Of a stretch of DNA of 64,000 nucleotides, positions 17,995 to 26,720 are shown one piece after another. The notes beneath the pieces were generated by a model. The model had not been told where the DNA came from, did not search any database, and saw only the letters and a program-made list of their open reading frames with translations. The translations under genes were made by a program, and so were the position numbers. The DNA comes from UBA3941 sp002385665 (GTDB lineage: Bacteria; Bacillota; Clostridia; Caldicoprobacterales; UBA3941). Each line of letters opens with the position of its first letter. Within the stretch, counting starts at the first letter, position 1. The stretch is from NCBI GenBank assembly GCA_050949255.1, contig JBMNFJ010000016.1, positions 372,001 through 436,000 of the forward strand, written 5' to 3'.

Positions 17995-19251
17995 ATGCAA
18001 GAAGAGATAATTTTGGTTTTGAATTTTGATAGCCATCATAGCCAAAAGATTGCCAGAAAGGTAAGGGATTTAAAGGTATATAGTGAGATATTGCCCTATA
18101 CAGTATCTATAGAGAGAATTAAAAACCTGAAACCAAAGGGAATTATAATGGCTGTGGATGCGAATAATCTGACCGCTAAAGGCGCAGATAAGTACATCAA
18201 TCAGGTTTACCATTTAGGTATTCCAACTATAATAATAAGTGAACCTTGTGGCGATGAAATCAGTGATTTTATCTTTGGCACGTGTGAATGCCGCGGCACT
18301 TGGACCCCATCTAATTTTATCCAGGCTTCTATTGAAAGCATTAAGGAAAAAGTAGGGGATAAAAGAGCCCTATGTGCATTATCCGGCGGAGTAGACAGTT
18401 CAGTAGCCGCTGTATTGATGCATAAGGCTATAGGTGATCAATTGGTTTGCGTTTTTGTGGATCATGGGTTATTGAGAAAAAATGAGGCCGATGAGGTGGA
18501 GAATACTTTTAAGGGCCAATTTAATCTGAATCTGATCAGGGTAAATGCTCAGGATCGCTTCTTGGACCGATTAGCTGGTGTATATGATCCGGAAACTAAG
18601 CGCATGATCATAGGCGAGGAATTTATCAGAGTTTTTGAAGAGGAGTCAAGGAAGTTGGGAAAGATAGACTTCCTGGTCCAGGGAACCATATATCCTGACG
18701 TTGTAGAGAGCGGAGCAGATGAATCTAGCCTGGTTAAAAGTCATCATAACGTAGGTGGTCTTCCTGGGGATTTTGATTTTAGAGAGATAATTGAACCCCT
18801 GCGAAACCTCTTTAAAGATGAGGTCAGAAGGGTAGGAGAAGAACTGGGAATTCCTCATCATATGGTATGGAGACAGCCTTTCCCGGGGCCTGGGCTGGCT
18901 ATAAGGGTGATTGGTGATGTAACTCGGGAGAAATTACAAATCCTTAGAGAAGCTGATGCAATTTATAGAGAAGAGATAGCCAAAGCAGGTCTTGACAGGG
19001 AGATTTGGCAATACTTTGCTGTTCTAACCGATATGAAGAGCGTAGGGATAACCGGAGGAAAACGTACATATGACTATACCATCGCTTTAAGGGGTGTAAC
19101 CAGCATTGACGGAATGAGGGCTAATTGGGCCAGGATCCCCCATGAGGTCCTGGATAGAATATCAAGGCGAGTCACTAATGAGGTTCCTCATGTCAACAGG
19201 GTGGTATACGATATAAGCAGCAAACCACCGGCAACAATCGAGTGGGAATAA
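17995..19251 (+). CDS. guaA: GMP synthetase with an internally deleted glutaminase domain
   Basis: 418 residues where typical two-domain GuaA has about 510-525. The synthetase part is complete: the P-loop SGGVDSS (residues 130-136), FVDHGLLRKNEA, KSHHNVGGLP, QPFPGPGLAIRV and the family ending SKPPATIEWE. The N-terminal glutaminase stops short. Residues 1-80 still follow the family (ILVLNFDSHHSQKIARKVR, LKPKGII), but from LGIP the sequence jumps in about 14 residues to the domain border (DFIFGTCECRGTW). The segment with the nucleophile motif (G-x-C-Y-G-M-Q) and the FHPE His-Glu pair is gone, and the SGGP oxyanion motif has become AVDA. The frame is continuous, with no sign of a frameshift. It must use free ammonia or a separate glutaminase to make GMP. 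ATG sits behind AAGGGGAAG. Confidence 0.93.
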   Translation: MQEEIILVLNFDSHHSQKIARKVRDLKVYSEILPYTVSIERIKNLKPKGIIMAVDANNLTAKGADKYINQVYHLGIPTIIISEPCGDEISDFIFGTCECRGTWTPSNFIQASIESIKEKVGDKRALCALSGGVDSSVAAVLMHKAIGDQLVCVFVDHGLLRKNEADEVENTFKGQFNLNLIRVNAQDRFLDRLAGVYDPETKRMIIGEEFIRVFEEESRKLGKIDFLVQGTIYPDVVESGADESSLVKSHHNVGGLPGDFDFREIIEPLRNLFKDEVRRVGEELGIPHHMVWRQPFPGPGLAIRVIGDVTREKLQILREADAIYREEIAKAGLDREIWQYFAVLTDMKSVGITGGKRTYDYTIALRGVTSIDGMRANWARIPHEVLDRISRRVTNEVPHVNRVVYDISSKPPATIEWE

Positions 19252-19288
19252 GTCAATTTGTTTCAGCCCCTTGTAGAGGGTATTATGT

Positions 19289-19313
19289 AGGAGCCTAAGG
19301 CTCCTTTTGTTTT
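19289..19313 (+). terminator. Terminator after guaA
   Basis: AGGAGCC / GGCTCCT with a TAA loop is followed by TTTGTTTTT. Confidence 0.9.
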
Positions 19314-19492
19314 TAAAGCAATATACTTATGATATAATATTCTTGGAAATTAAAACGCGGCCATCCTAAACTCCATCGGGAAGAAAAATACATAATTGAA
19401 TATTACCGGTCATGACGTAGATAACTAAATTCTTTAATTACAACTGGATATCTATTTTTATTAATAACATAAATTTAAAAGGGGTGGTAAAG

Positions 19493-20347
19493 TTGTATCG
19501 GATTAGGAATTTAAGATTCAGATACCCTAAGAATTCGGAAGATACCATAAGGGGAGTCTCCTTTGATATAAAAAAAGGGGAGATATTTGGACTTCTTGGC
19601 CCTAGTGGCGTAGGAAAATCAACCACTCAAAAGCTCCTTATCAGGCTTTTGGGTAACTACCGAGGTGAAATACTGTATAAGGGTAAGGATCTACACTCCT
19701 ATAATGATAGTTATTACCAGAATATAGGAGTTGGTTTTGAAATGCCGGTCTTTTTTTCTAAATTAACCGCTGAGGAGAATTTACGCTTTTTTAAGCAACT
19801 CTATGCCTCAAATATAGATACAGATAAACTCCTAAAGAGATTGGGTCTCTATGAGGATAGAAATAGGAGGGTATCTGAATACTCAAAAGGTATGAAGGTC
19901 AGATTAAACTTTGTGAGGGCAATGTTAAACAATCCCGATATGCTCTTTTTAGATGAACCGACTAATGGCCTGGATCCAAAGAACGCCAGAATCATTAAGG
20001 AGATAATCAAGGAATTCCGTCAGCAGGGCGGTACTGTGTTATTGACAACGCACCTAATGAATGATGTGGACGAACTCTGTGACAGGGTGGCTTTTATGGC
20101 TGGTGGTAAAATAGTTGAGATCAGCACCCCTAAAGAACTAAAATTAAAGTACAGTACCAGGGAATTGGATGTTGAATATATGGATGATGGATCTATTCGA
20201 AAATCCACCTTCAGCCTGGATGGATTGGGTAACAATAACGAATTTATGGATATCATCAAAAAGAGGCAGATACTCACCCTTCATAGCAGGGAAAGCACCT
20301 TGGATGATATTTTTATAAAGGTGACGGGGGTGGATACCAGTGTCTAG
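19493..20347 (+). CDS. ABC transporter ATPase (export type)
   Basis: About 284 residues. Walker A is GPSGVGKST, the signature is EYSKGMKVRLNFVRAM, and Walker B is DMLFLDEPTNGLD, followed by TTHLMNDVDELCDRV. It energises the two permeases that follow, overlapping the first by 8 bases. TTG 19493 has AAAGGGG 8 bases upstream; GTG 19484 lies inside that ribosome site. The set resembles Firmicutes three-gene exporters annotated as fluoroquinolone exporters, but the substrate is unknown. Confidence 0.88.
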   Translation: MYRIRNLRFRYPKNSEDTIRGVSFDIKKGEIFGLLGPSGVGKSTTQKLLIRLLGNYRGEILYKGKDLHSYNDSYYQNIGVGFEMPVFFSKLTAEENLRFFKQLYASNIDTDKLLKRLGLYEDRNRRVSEYSKGMKVRLNFVRAMLNNPDMLFLDEPTNGLDPKNARIIKEIIKEFRQQGGTVLLTTHLMNDVDELCDRVAFMAGGKIVEISTPKELKLKYSTRELDVEYMDDGSIRKSTFSLDGLGNNNEFMDIIKKRQILTLHSRESTLDDIFIKVTGVDTSV

Positions 20348-21065
20348 GTTTATCACCTTAATTAAAGGAGAATTTTTAAGACTTCAAAGGTATAAATTAT
20401 TTGCGGCATCGATTTTTGTGTCCATTATGTGGGTTGGGGTATTACATTTTGTGGATATGGTGAATGTAACCGGTTTGATCCCCCAATTGGTTTTTTTAGA
20501 CGTCACTACTATGGCTGTATTATTGGTCGGAGTTAGCTTTATATACGAACGGGATGAGGCTACCTTATATAGCATGTTAATATCGCCTATCACCAAATCT
20601 CAATACATATGGGCCAAACTTCTTTCCCACATCACACCCAGTATCGTCTCCCTGACCATCATGTTTATATATGCTAAGACTTTTAAAACCTTGGATATTA
20701 ATTATTTCTGCTTGCTGGGTGGAGTTTTATTGGTAGCTTTTTTTCATTCCCAGATAGGCTTTTTGCTAACCTTCCATACTAGGGATTTTACAGGTCTGGT
20801 AATGCTCATAATAACATTTTTTTTGATATCTATCTTACCTGTTATTTTGGACGAATTTGCTATAGTAACAAATGAAGTTTTTAGAAAGTTAATTTTCCTG
20901 CTTCCTACCAAATCTGCACTCATGATTATCATGGGTACCACAGGGTCAATTGAATCATGGAAGATAATTGTATCCATCGTCTATATGGTATTGGGTTCAG
21001 CATTTTTGTATTACCTTATATGGAAGAAACTACAAGATCATTTTCTAAAGGGAGGTGGGAAATAG
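20340..21065 (+). CDS. ABC-2 type permease, first subunit
   Basis: 241 residues with six predicted membrane segments and no long external loop. It begins with GTG overlapping the ATPase stop, behind GGGGGTGG. It forms the channel with the next gene, whose start follows its stop after one base, so the three genes are one operon. Text such as LYSMLISPITKSQYIWAKLL is typical of ABC-2 permeases. Confidence 0.8.
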   Translation: MSRFITLIKGEFLRLQRYKLFAASIFVSIMWVGVLHFVDMVNVTGLIPQLVFLDVTTMAVLLVGVSFIYERDEATLYSMLISPITKSQYIWAKLLSHITPSIVSLTIMFIYAKTFKTLDINYFCLLGGVLLVAFFHSQIGFLLTFHTRDFTGLVMLIITFFLISILPVILDEFAIVTNEVFRKLIFLLPTKSALMIIMGTTGSIESWKIIVSIVYMVLGSAFLYYLIWKKLQDHFLKGGGK

Positions 21066-21066
21066 G

Positions 21067-21795
21067 ATGTATATAAACTTTTTGAAATCGGAACTAAGAA
21101 AATGGAGTAGAGATCCAATGATGGGATTTATGGTTACTTATCCTGTAATCTTTGCTATGTTAGGTAGGTATTTTTTACCTTGGCTCAGCCGTACATATGG
21201 ATTTGATTTTACTCCCTTTACTGATTTAGTGCTGGTAATAATGGTGCTTATTATACCTATATCCTATGGTGCCCTTATCGGATTTTCTATATTGGACGAT
21301 CAGGATGATAATGTATTGATCAATATAATGGCTACACCGCTGAGCATCCACAAATTCCTTGGTTTCAGGTTGGTAGTTGTATTTCTCCTCTGCTTTTTGG
21401 CAACTTTATTTACTATGAGTTTCTCAAACATTGGCGACCTTTCCTTTAAGAATATAATTGCTGTATCCCTCCTTGCATCCTTGGAAGCTCCAATGACCGG
21501 ACTATTGATTAATTCCTTTTCAAAAAACAAAATTGAAGGATTTGCCGTTATGAAGGCGGGGGGCAGTATAATAATATTCCCCATCGTTGCGCTCTTCTTC
21601 AAGGATATAAAGGAACTATTCTTTTCCTTCGTACCAGGTTTCTGGACCGCTAAGGTTATCAGTCATTTGATAAAGGGTGTCGGCTTTTATCTGACGTACA
21701 ATCAATACTATATTATAGGCCTGGTCTACATGCTGGCCTTAAACGTATTGATTTATAAGTTGTTTATAAGGAAGGTTATATTAAACCAGGGATAA
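21067..21795 (+). CDS. ABC-2 type permease, second subunit
   Basis: 242 residues with six predicted membrane segments. It shares the 'I-x-x-T-P-L-S-x-x-x-F-L-G-F' type of cytoplasmic loop (ATPLSIHKFLGFRL) with ABC-2 permeases. A GTG at 21055 is in frame, but ATG 21067 follows GGGAGGTGGG properly. It is the last gene of the exporter operon; no clear terminator follows within 50 bases. Confidence 0.8.
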   Translation: MYINFLKSELRKWSRDPMMGFMVTYPVIFAMLGRYFLPWLSRTYGFDFTPFTDLVLVIMVLIIPISYGALIGFSILDDQDDNVLINIMATPLSIHKFLGFRLVVVFLLCFLATLFTMSFSNIGDLSFKNIIAVSLLASLEAPMTGLLINSFSKNKIEGFAVMKAGGSIIIFPIVALFFKDIKELFFSFVPGFWTAKVISHLIKGVGFYLTYNQYYIIGLVYMLALNVLIYKLFIRKVILNQG

Positions 21796-21868
21796 TTACT
21801 CTATACAATTATGGAATAATGTCAATTATTTAGGAGTTAAATGGCGAAAATTAGGCATTTCATCCCTG

Positions 21869-21912
21869 AAAAACCGAACATTAATTTAATTACTGCAAAA
21901 AACGTTCAAATT
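21869..21912 (+). promoter_or_regulatory. Candidate PurR operator (two PurBoxes)
   Basis: AAAAACCGAACATT (21869-21882) matches the Bacillus PurBox core CCGAAC with A-rich flank. An inverted, poorer copy (AAACGTTCAAATT, 21900-21912) follows after 17 bases, the spacing expected for paired PurBoxes. It sits just upstream of the -35 box. The second box matches only in part, so the call is moderate. Confidence 0.5.
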
Positions 21913-21916
21913 ATTA

Positions 21917-21945
21917 TTGACAATTGGAGTCGGCTTTGATATATT
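21917..21945 (+). promoter_or_regulatory. Promoter of the guanine-riboswitch/pbuG unit
   Basis: TTGACA (21917-21922), a 17-base spacer and TATATT (21940-21945) put the start of transcription just ahead of the aptamer. Confidence 0.85.
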
Positions 21946-21963
21946 GTTTATGTACCGTATATA

Positions 21964-22030
21964 ACTCATATAATCCTGATAATTGGTTCGGGAGTTTCTA
22001 CCAGGCAGCCGTAACTGCCGGACTATGAGT
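21964..22030 (+). promoter_or_regulatory. Guanine-class purine riboswitch aptamer
   Basis: P1 pairs ACTCATA with TATGAGT. The conserved core is present: TATAATCCTGATAATTGG, GTTTCTACC, the P3 loop GGCAGCCGTAACTGCC and GGACTATGAG. The specificity base is C in GACTATG, giving guanine/hypoxanthine rather than adenine. Without ligand, the P1 3' strand TGAGTGATATGC can pair with GCATA and TCACTCA in the downstream terminator's 5' half, forming an antiterminator. With ligand, P1 holds and the terminator forms, so it is an OFF switch for the permease. Confidence 0.95.
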
Positions 22031-22070
22031 GATATGCACGATATTGAAAGGCCTATTGGCCTTGCAGTAT

Positions 22071-22118
22071 ATAGGCATATTGGTTCACTCAGGTCAGGAA
22101 TCTATATGTCTATTTTTT
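22071..22118 (+). terminator. Riboswitch-controlled terminator
   Basis: ATAGGCATAT (22071-22080) pairs with ATATGTCTAT (22104-22113), including one G-U. An inner GGTTC/GAATC adds five pairs. It is followed by a T tract. It overlaps the proposed antiterminator. Confidence 0.85.
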
Positions 22119-22169
22119 CTGGGCAAAATAATATTATATGACCTGACAATATTAAAGGAGGAAATATGA

Positions 22170-23525
22170 ATGAACGGCTTTTTAGATCGAACTTTTAAGC
22201 TGAGGGAACACAAAACGGATGTAAAGACCGAAATAATGGCCGGTATAACCACATTTATGACCATGGCTTACATCCTGATAGTCAACCCTAATATCCTATC
22301 CGGGATCGAAATTGGTGTAGAGTTAATGGATCGAGGCGCCGTATTTACTGCTACTGCTCTTTCTGCCGCAATTGCTACAATCGTCATGGCCTTCTTAGCA
22401 AATTACCCTGTTGCTCTTGCATCGGGTATGGGACTGAATGCCTTCTTTGCTTTTGTTGTCGCCACTAAGTATTCCTGGCAGATAGCATTGACAGCTGTTT
22501 TGATCGAGGGTATTATTTTCATTATCTTGTCATTTTTTAAATTCAGAGAGGCAATTGTAAACGGTATTCCTGAGAATTTAAAGTATTCTGTAACCGTCGG
22601 TATAGGATTATTTATTGCATTTATAGGTCTTCAAAATGCAGGAATTATCACAGATGATGGTGCAGTATTAGTTGGTTTAGGGAATCTGACGAGTATCACA
22701 TCCATTTTGTTCTTTATAGGTTTAATCGGTACTATATACATGACTCATAAAGGTATTAAAGGAGCACTCCTTTGGGGAATATTAGGTACTTACGCCTTGG
22801 GTATAATTTGTCAATTGACTGGCCTGTATACGGTGGATATTGAAGCCGGCAGATTTAATCTTATTCCCGAGGGAGGCATCGTATCCCTGCCACCTTCCTT
22901 AGCCCCAACCTTTATGAAATTCGATTTTCAGGGTGCATTCAAGTTAGGCTTTGAGTTTATCGTAATATTGTTCTCATTCTTATTTGTCGACATCTTTGAT
23001 ACCGTAGGAACCCTAATAGGTGTTGCCAGCAAGGGCAATCTCCTGGATAAGGAGGGCAAACTGCCAAAAGCAAAACAAGCCTTACTTGCTGACGCCATTG
23101 GTACTGTATCCGGAGCATGCCTTGGTACTTCCACGGTAACCAGCTATGTAGAGAGTGCAGCCGGTGTTGCTGAAGGTGGTAGAACAGGCTTAACAGCCTT
23201 GGTAACTGGACTTATGTTCCTGGTAGCCTTGATATTCTCACCGATATTTACCATAATACCATCCTTTGCTACTGCTCCCATATTGGTGACTGTTGGACTC
23301 TTCATGGTAACTGCCATAGCTAAAGTGGATTTTAGTGATTACACAGAAGCCCTACCTGCATTTTTAACCATAATCATGATGCCTATGGCATATAGTATTG
23401 CAGACGGTATCATGTTTGGTATGCTGTCTTGGGTTATTCTAAAGTTAGTTACCGGCAAAGCAAAACAGATTAATCCCTTAATGTACGTTCTTGCACTATT
23501 ATTTATCCTAAAGATTATTCTCTAA
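22170..23525 (+). CDS. pbuG: Guanine/hypoxanthine permease, NCS2 AzgA/PbuG type
   Basis: 451 residues and about 12 membrane segments. It has AzgA/PbuG family text: TTFMTMAYILIVNPNIL, ASGMGLNAFFAFVV and FVDIFDTVGTLIGVAS. It imports guanine and hypoxanthine by proton symport. The upstream guanine riboswitch and possible PurR boxes confirm the substrate class. The start is ATG behind AAAGGAGG. A terminator separates it from purE. Confidence 0.95.
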   Translation: MNGFLDRTFKLREHKTDVKTEIMAGITTFMTMAYILIVNPNILSGIEIGVELMDRGAVFTATALSAAIATIVMAFLANYPVALASGMGLNAFFAFVVATKYSWQIALTAVLIEGIIFIILSFFKFREAIVNGIPENLKYSVTVGIGLFIAFIGLQNAGIITDDGAVLVGLGNLTSITSILFFIGLIGTIYMTHKGIKGALLWGILGTYALGIICQLTGLYTVDIEAGRFNLIPEGGIVSLPPSLAPTFMKFDFQGAFKLGFEFIVILFSFLFVDIFDTVGTLIGVASKGNLLDKEGKLPKAKQALLADAIGTVSGACLGTSTVTSYVESAAGVAEGGRTGLTALVTGLMFLVALIFSPIFTIIPSFATAPILVTVGLFMVTAIAKVDFSDYTEALPAFLTIIMMPMAYSIADGIMFGMLSWVILKLVTGKAKQINPLMYVLALLFILKIIL

Positions 23526-23554
23526 ACTATAATCTGGGACCTGTGAGGATAATG

Positions 23555-23585
23555 AAGTCCGATGTAGATGTCATCGGACTTTATT
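23555..23585 (+). terminator. Terminator after pbuG
   Basis: AAGTCCGATG (23555-23564) / CATCGGACTT (23572-23581), then a T-rich stretch. Confidence 0.85.
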
Positions 23586-23670
23586 TATCTATTGTATTTC
23601 GGAACATAATAAGAAGCATAGTATGATTAGATGTTTACTATGATATCTTATTAGTTATGGAGGTAAGGGT

Positions 23671-24171
23671 ATGAGTGAAAGGAATAAAGTAGCAATTATT
23701 ATGGGAAGTGATTCGGACTTTTCCACGGTAAAGCCCGGAATTGAATTATTAAAATCCTTTGGAGTTCATGTTGATGTTAAGATTCTGTCAGCTCATAGAA
23801 CGCCTGATCATGTGGCGGAATACGCAAGAACGGCCCAACAGAGAGGTATAGGTGTGATTATTGGTGCTGCGGGAAAGGCTGCTCACCTACCAGGAATAAT
23901 AGCCGCCTATACTACCCTTCCGGTAATAGGACTTCCCATCAAGTCTTCTACCTTGGACGGCTTGGATTCCTTATTATCCATTGTACAGATGCCTAAGGGT
24001 ATCCCAGTGGCAACGGTTGCTATAAACGGGAGTGAGAATGCGGCGTTACTGGCTGCTCAAATCCTGGCTTTGGGGGATGAGAAGTTAAGCGAAACCTTAA
24101 AACAATATCGTATCTCTATGGAGGAACAGGTGTTAGCAAAGAATGAACAAGTGCAAAAGGAATTAGGATAG
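23671..24171 (+). CDS. purE: 5-(carboxyamino)imidazole ribonucleotide mutase
   Basis: 166 residues with the class I PurE pattern: MGSDSDFSTV, SAHRTPD and GAAGKAAHLPGIIAA. It rearranges N5-CAIR to CAIR in purine synthesis. Class I enzymes normally need PurK, which is not in this cluster. It opens the run purE-F-M-N-H-D. Upstream of it (23586-23670) I see only one PurBox-like core with a mismatch near 23600 and no riboswitch. Confidence 0.95.
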   Translation: MSERNKVAIIMGSDSDFSTVKPGIELLKSFGVHVDVKILSAHRTPDHVAEYARTAQQRGIGVIIGAAGKAAHLPGIIAAYTTLPVIGLPIKSSTLDGLDSLLSIVQMPKGIPVATVAINGSENAALLAAQILALGDEKLSETLKQYRISMEEQVLAKNEQVQKELG

Positions 24172-24256
24172 GGTAAAAACTCTAATCCTGGGCATGACTA
24201 AGAATTTAAGAGGACACATAGAACCCATTAATCGGTGGGAGGGAAATATATAAGCA

Positions 24257-25663
24257 ATGCTTAGGAAAGCGATATATCACGACGGTAAACTGAAGGAAGC
24301 CTGCGGAGTTTTTGGCGTTTTAGACATGGATAATTTAAAGGTTGAAGAACTAACTTACTACGGTCTGTATTCCCTCCAACACAGGGGGCAGGAGAGTGCT
24401 GGAATTGCCGTATCCGATGGAAAAAACATCAAATATCATAAAGCCATGGGACTGGTGATGGAGGCTATAGATTCAAAATCCATGACCCGTTTGCGGGGAG
24501 GGCAAATAGCTATTGGGCATGTATGGTATTCAACGGATGGGGATGTTAGCGTCCATAATACCTTACCTCTGGTAATGAAATACAGAAAGGGAACCATAGC
24601 CATCGCTCATAACGGCAATATAGTAAATGCGGATGCACTTCGCACAACCCTTGAGGATCAGGGGGCAATCTTCCAGACTTCCACGGACAGCGAGGTGATC
24701 GCCAATCTCCTGGCTCGACAGAATGCTGACAGATTTGAGACAGGTCTTTTAGAAACGTTGAAAACTATCAAGGGTTCCTTTGCTCTGGTTATTATGACTG
24801 AAGATAAGCTGATAGCCGCCAGAGATCCTCATGGGATGAGACCCTTGGCCCTCGGTAAACTTAAGAATTCATACGTAATAGCCTCTGAAAGCTGTGCTTT
24901 TGATATTATTGGGGCGGACTTCATCAGGGATGTCAGACCTGGTGAGGTTATCGTAATAAGTCGGCTGGGTCTGGAGAGCATGCAGATTCCGACTCCTCTG
25001 AAGACATCCCTCTGTATTTTCGAATTCGTCTACTTTGCCCGAACCGATAGTAATATTGACGGAATTAGCGTCTATATGGCAAGAAAGGAAGCAGGCCGCA
25101 GGCTGGCTGTGGAACAGCCGGTTGATGCGGATCTTGTAATTGGCGTTCCTGATTCCGGTACTACGGCTGCTATTGGCTATTCTGAAGCTTCAGGCATACC
25201 TTTTGGTGAGGGACTGGTAAAAAATCGCTATGTGGGAAGAACCTTTATCAATCCCGACTTTAATATAAGGGAACAAAATGTCCGAATCAAGCTGAATGCC
25301 CTGACCCGAATAGTTAGAGGAAAAAGAATCGTTATGGTGGATGATTCCATAGTAAGAGGAACCACCAGTAAGAAGATCGTTGAGATGCTCCGTCTGGCAG
25401 GAGCCAAGGAGGTACACATGCGAATCAGTTCACCTCCTGTAAAATACACATGTCATTTTGGTGTTGATACCCCCGGTTCTAAACATTTAATAGGAGCGAC
25501 CTACACCATAGAAGAAATAAAACAGATCATAGGAGCAGATTCCTTGGGTTATTTAAGTATAGAAGGCCTGCTAAAAACCGTTGAAGGAAGTGGTTGTGGT
25601 TTTTGTTTGGGCTGCTTTACCCAGCAGTATCCCATGGAATTGGATTGGAATACAGACAAGTAG
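24257..25663 (+). CDS. purF: Amidophosphoribosyltransferase
   Basis: 468 residues. It makes phosphoribosylamine from PRPP and glutamine, the first step of purine synthesis. A short propeptide precedes the nucleophile cysteine in KEACGVFGV, and the glutaminase loop has LQHRGQESAGIAVSDG. The PRPP-binding loop is VMVDDSIVRGTTS. Near-C-terminal cysteines (GCGFCLGC) and two more fit the 4Fe-4S cluster of Bacillus-type PurF. The ribosome site GGGAGGG is rather far (about 13 bases) from the ATG. Confidence 0.97.
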   Translation: MLRKAIYHDGKLKEACGVFGVLDMDNLKVEELTYYGLYSLQHRGQESAGIAVSDGKNIKYHKAMGLVMEAIDSKSMTRLRGGQIAIGHVWYSTDGDVSVHNTLPLVMKYRKGTIAIAHNGNIVNADALRTTLEDQGAIFQTSTDSEVIANLLARQNADRFETGLLETLKTIKGSFALVIMTEDKLIAARDPHGMRPLALGKLKNSYVIASESCAFDIIGADFIRDVRPGEVIVISRLGLESMQIPTPLKTSLCIFEFVYFARTDSNIDGISVYMARKEAGRRLAVEQPVDADLVIGVPDSGTTAAIGYSEASGIPFGEGLVKNRYVGRTFINPDFNIREQNVRIKLNALTRIVRGKRIVMVDDSIVRGTTSKKIVEMLRLAGAKEVHMRISSPPVKYTCHFGVDTPGSKHLIGATYTIEEIKQIIGADSLGYLSIEGLLKTVEGSGCGFCLGCFTQQYPMELDWNTDK

Positions 25664-25694
25664 GAGATGGATTCGGAAACGGAGGATGAGGGTT

Positions 25695-26720
25695 ATGAAG
25701 TGGACTTATAAGGATGCGGGCGTTGACGTAGAATCCGGGTATAGGGCAGTTAATCTAATGAAGGAGCATATACTAAAAACCCATACTCAACAGGTTATTG
25801 GGGGCATAGGAAGCTTTGCAGGCCTTTATGCCCTGGACATAGAGAATATAAAAAGCCCGGTCCTGGTATCGGGTACTGATGGAGTAGGAACCAAATTACA
25901 GCTCGCCTTCCTATTGGACAAACATGATACTATAGGCATAGATTGTGTAGCTATGTGTGTGAATGATATTGTCTGTCAAGGTGCAAGACCTATGTTTTTC
26001 CTGGACTATTTAGCTACCGGAAAGCTAGAACCCGAAAAGGCGGCAACCATTGTGAGTGGTATCGCCCATGGATGCCTGGAATCCGGATGCGCGCTGATAG
26101 GCGGAGAGACCGCCGAGATGCCTGGCTTCTACAGGGAAGATGAGTATGATCTGGCAGGATTTGTCGTAGGGATTGTGGACAGGGAGAAGATAATAGATGG
26201 TTCCGGGATAGAAGAGGGGGACGTGATTATTGGCCTTGAATCGTCCGGAGTGCATAGTAACGGTTACTCTCTGATAAGAAAGTTGGTAATAGAGGAGGAG
26301 TATCGTCTGGATGACTATAATGATACCTTGGGTGTTACCATTGGGGAGGAACTTTTAAAGCCTACTAGAATTTATGTGAAGCCTATTTTGAAGGCCTTAA
26401 GAAGCTATGCTATAAAGGGCATTGCCCATATCACCGGCGGTGGATTCATTGAGAATATACCAAGAATTCTACCAGATGGGGTAGGAGCAATCATCAAAGA
26501 GGGGTCCTGGCCTGTTAAGCCCATATTCCAGCTAATAAGCAGATGGGGTGATATAGGGAAGTTGGACATGTTCAATACCTTCAATATGGGGATTGGTATG
26601 GTAGTGGTATGCCAAACACTGGATGCCGATGGTTTAATAAGACTATTCAGCGATCAAGGGTATCCTGCCCACATCATAGGAAGGATTGAAAAGGGTCGGG
26701 AAGGGGTTGTCTTTAGTTAA
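25695..26720 (+). CDS. purM: Phosphoribosylformylglycinamidine cyclo-ligase
   Basis: 341 residues, standard length. It closes the imidazole ring with ATP to form AIR. Family text: KDAGVDVESGYRAVNLMK, VSGTDGVGTKLQLA, GGETAEMPGFY and GIAHITGGGFIENIPR. An open frame runs back to 25581 into purF, but ATG 25695 follows GGAGGATGAGGG and gives the normal N terminus. Its stop overlaps the purN start by one base (TAATG). Confidence 0.97.
   Translation: MKWTYKDAGVDVESGYRAVNLMKEHILKTHTQQVIGGIGSFAGLYALDIENIKSPVLVSGTDGVGTKLQLAFLLDKHDTIGIDCVAMCVNDIVCQGARPMFFLDYLATGKLEPEKAATIVSGIAHGCLESGCALIGGETAEMPGFYREDEYDLAGFVVGIVDREKIIDGSGIEEGDVIIGLESSGVHSNGYSLIRKLVIEEEYRLDDYNDTLGVTIGEELLKPTRIYVKPILKALRSYAIKGIAHITGGGFIENIPRILPDGVGAIIKEGSWPVKPIFQLISRWGDIGKLDMFNTFNMGIGMVVVCQTLDADGLIRLFSDQGYPAHIIGRIEKGREGVVFS

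Noticed and set aside
18180..18310. Frameshift or pseudogene as cause of the short guaA
   Set aside because: The frame is continuous, both sides align in the same frame and the synthetase motifs are all intact, so it looks like an in-frame deletion.
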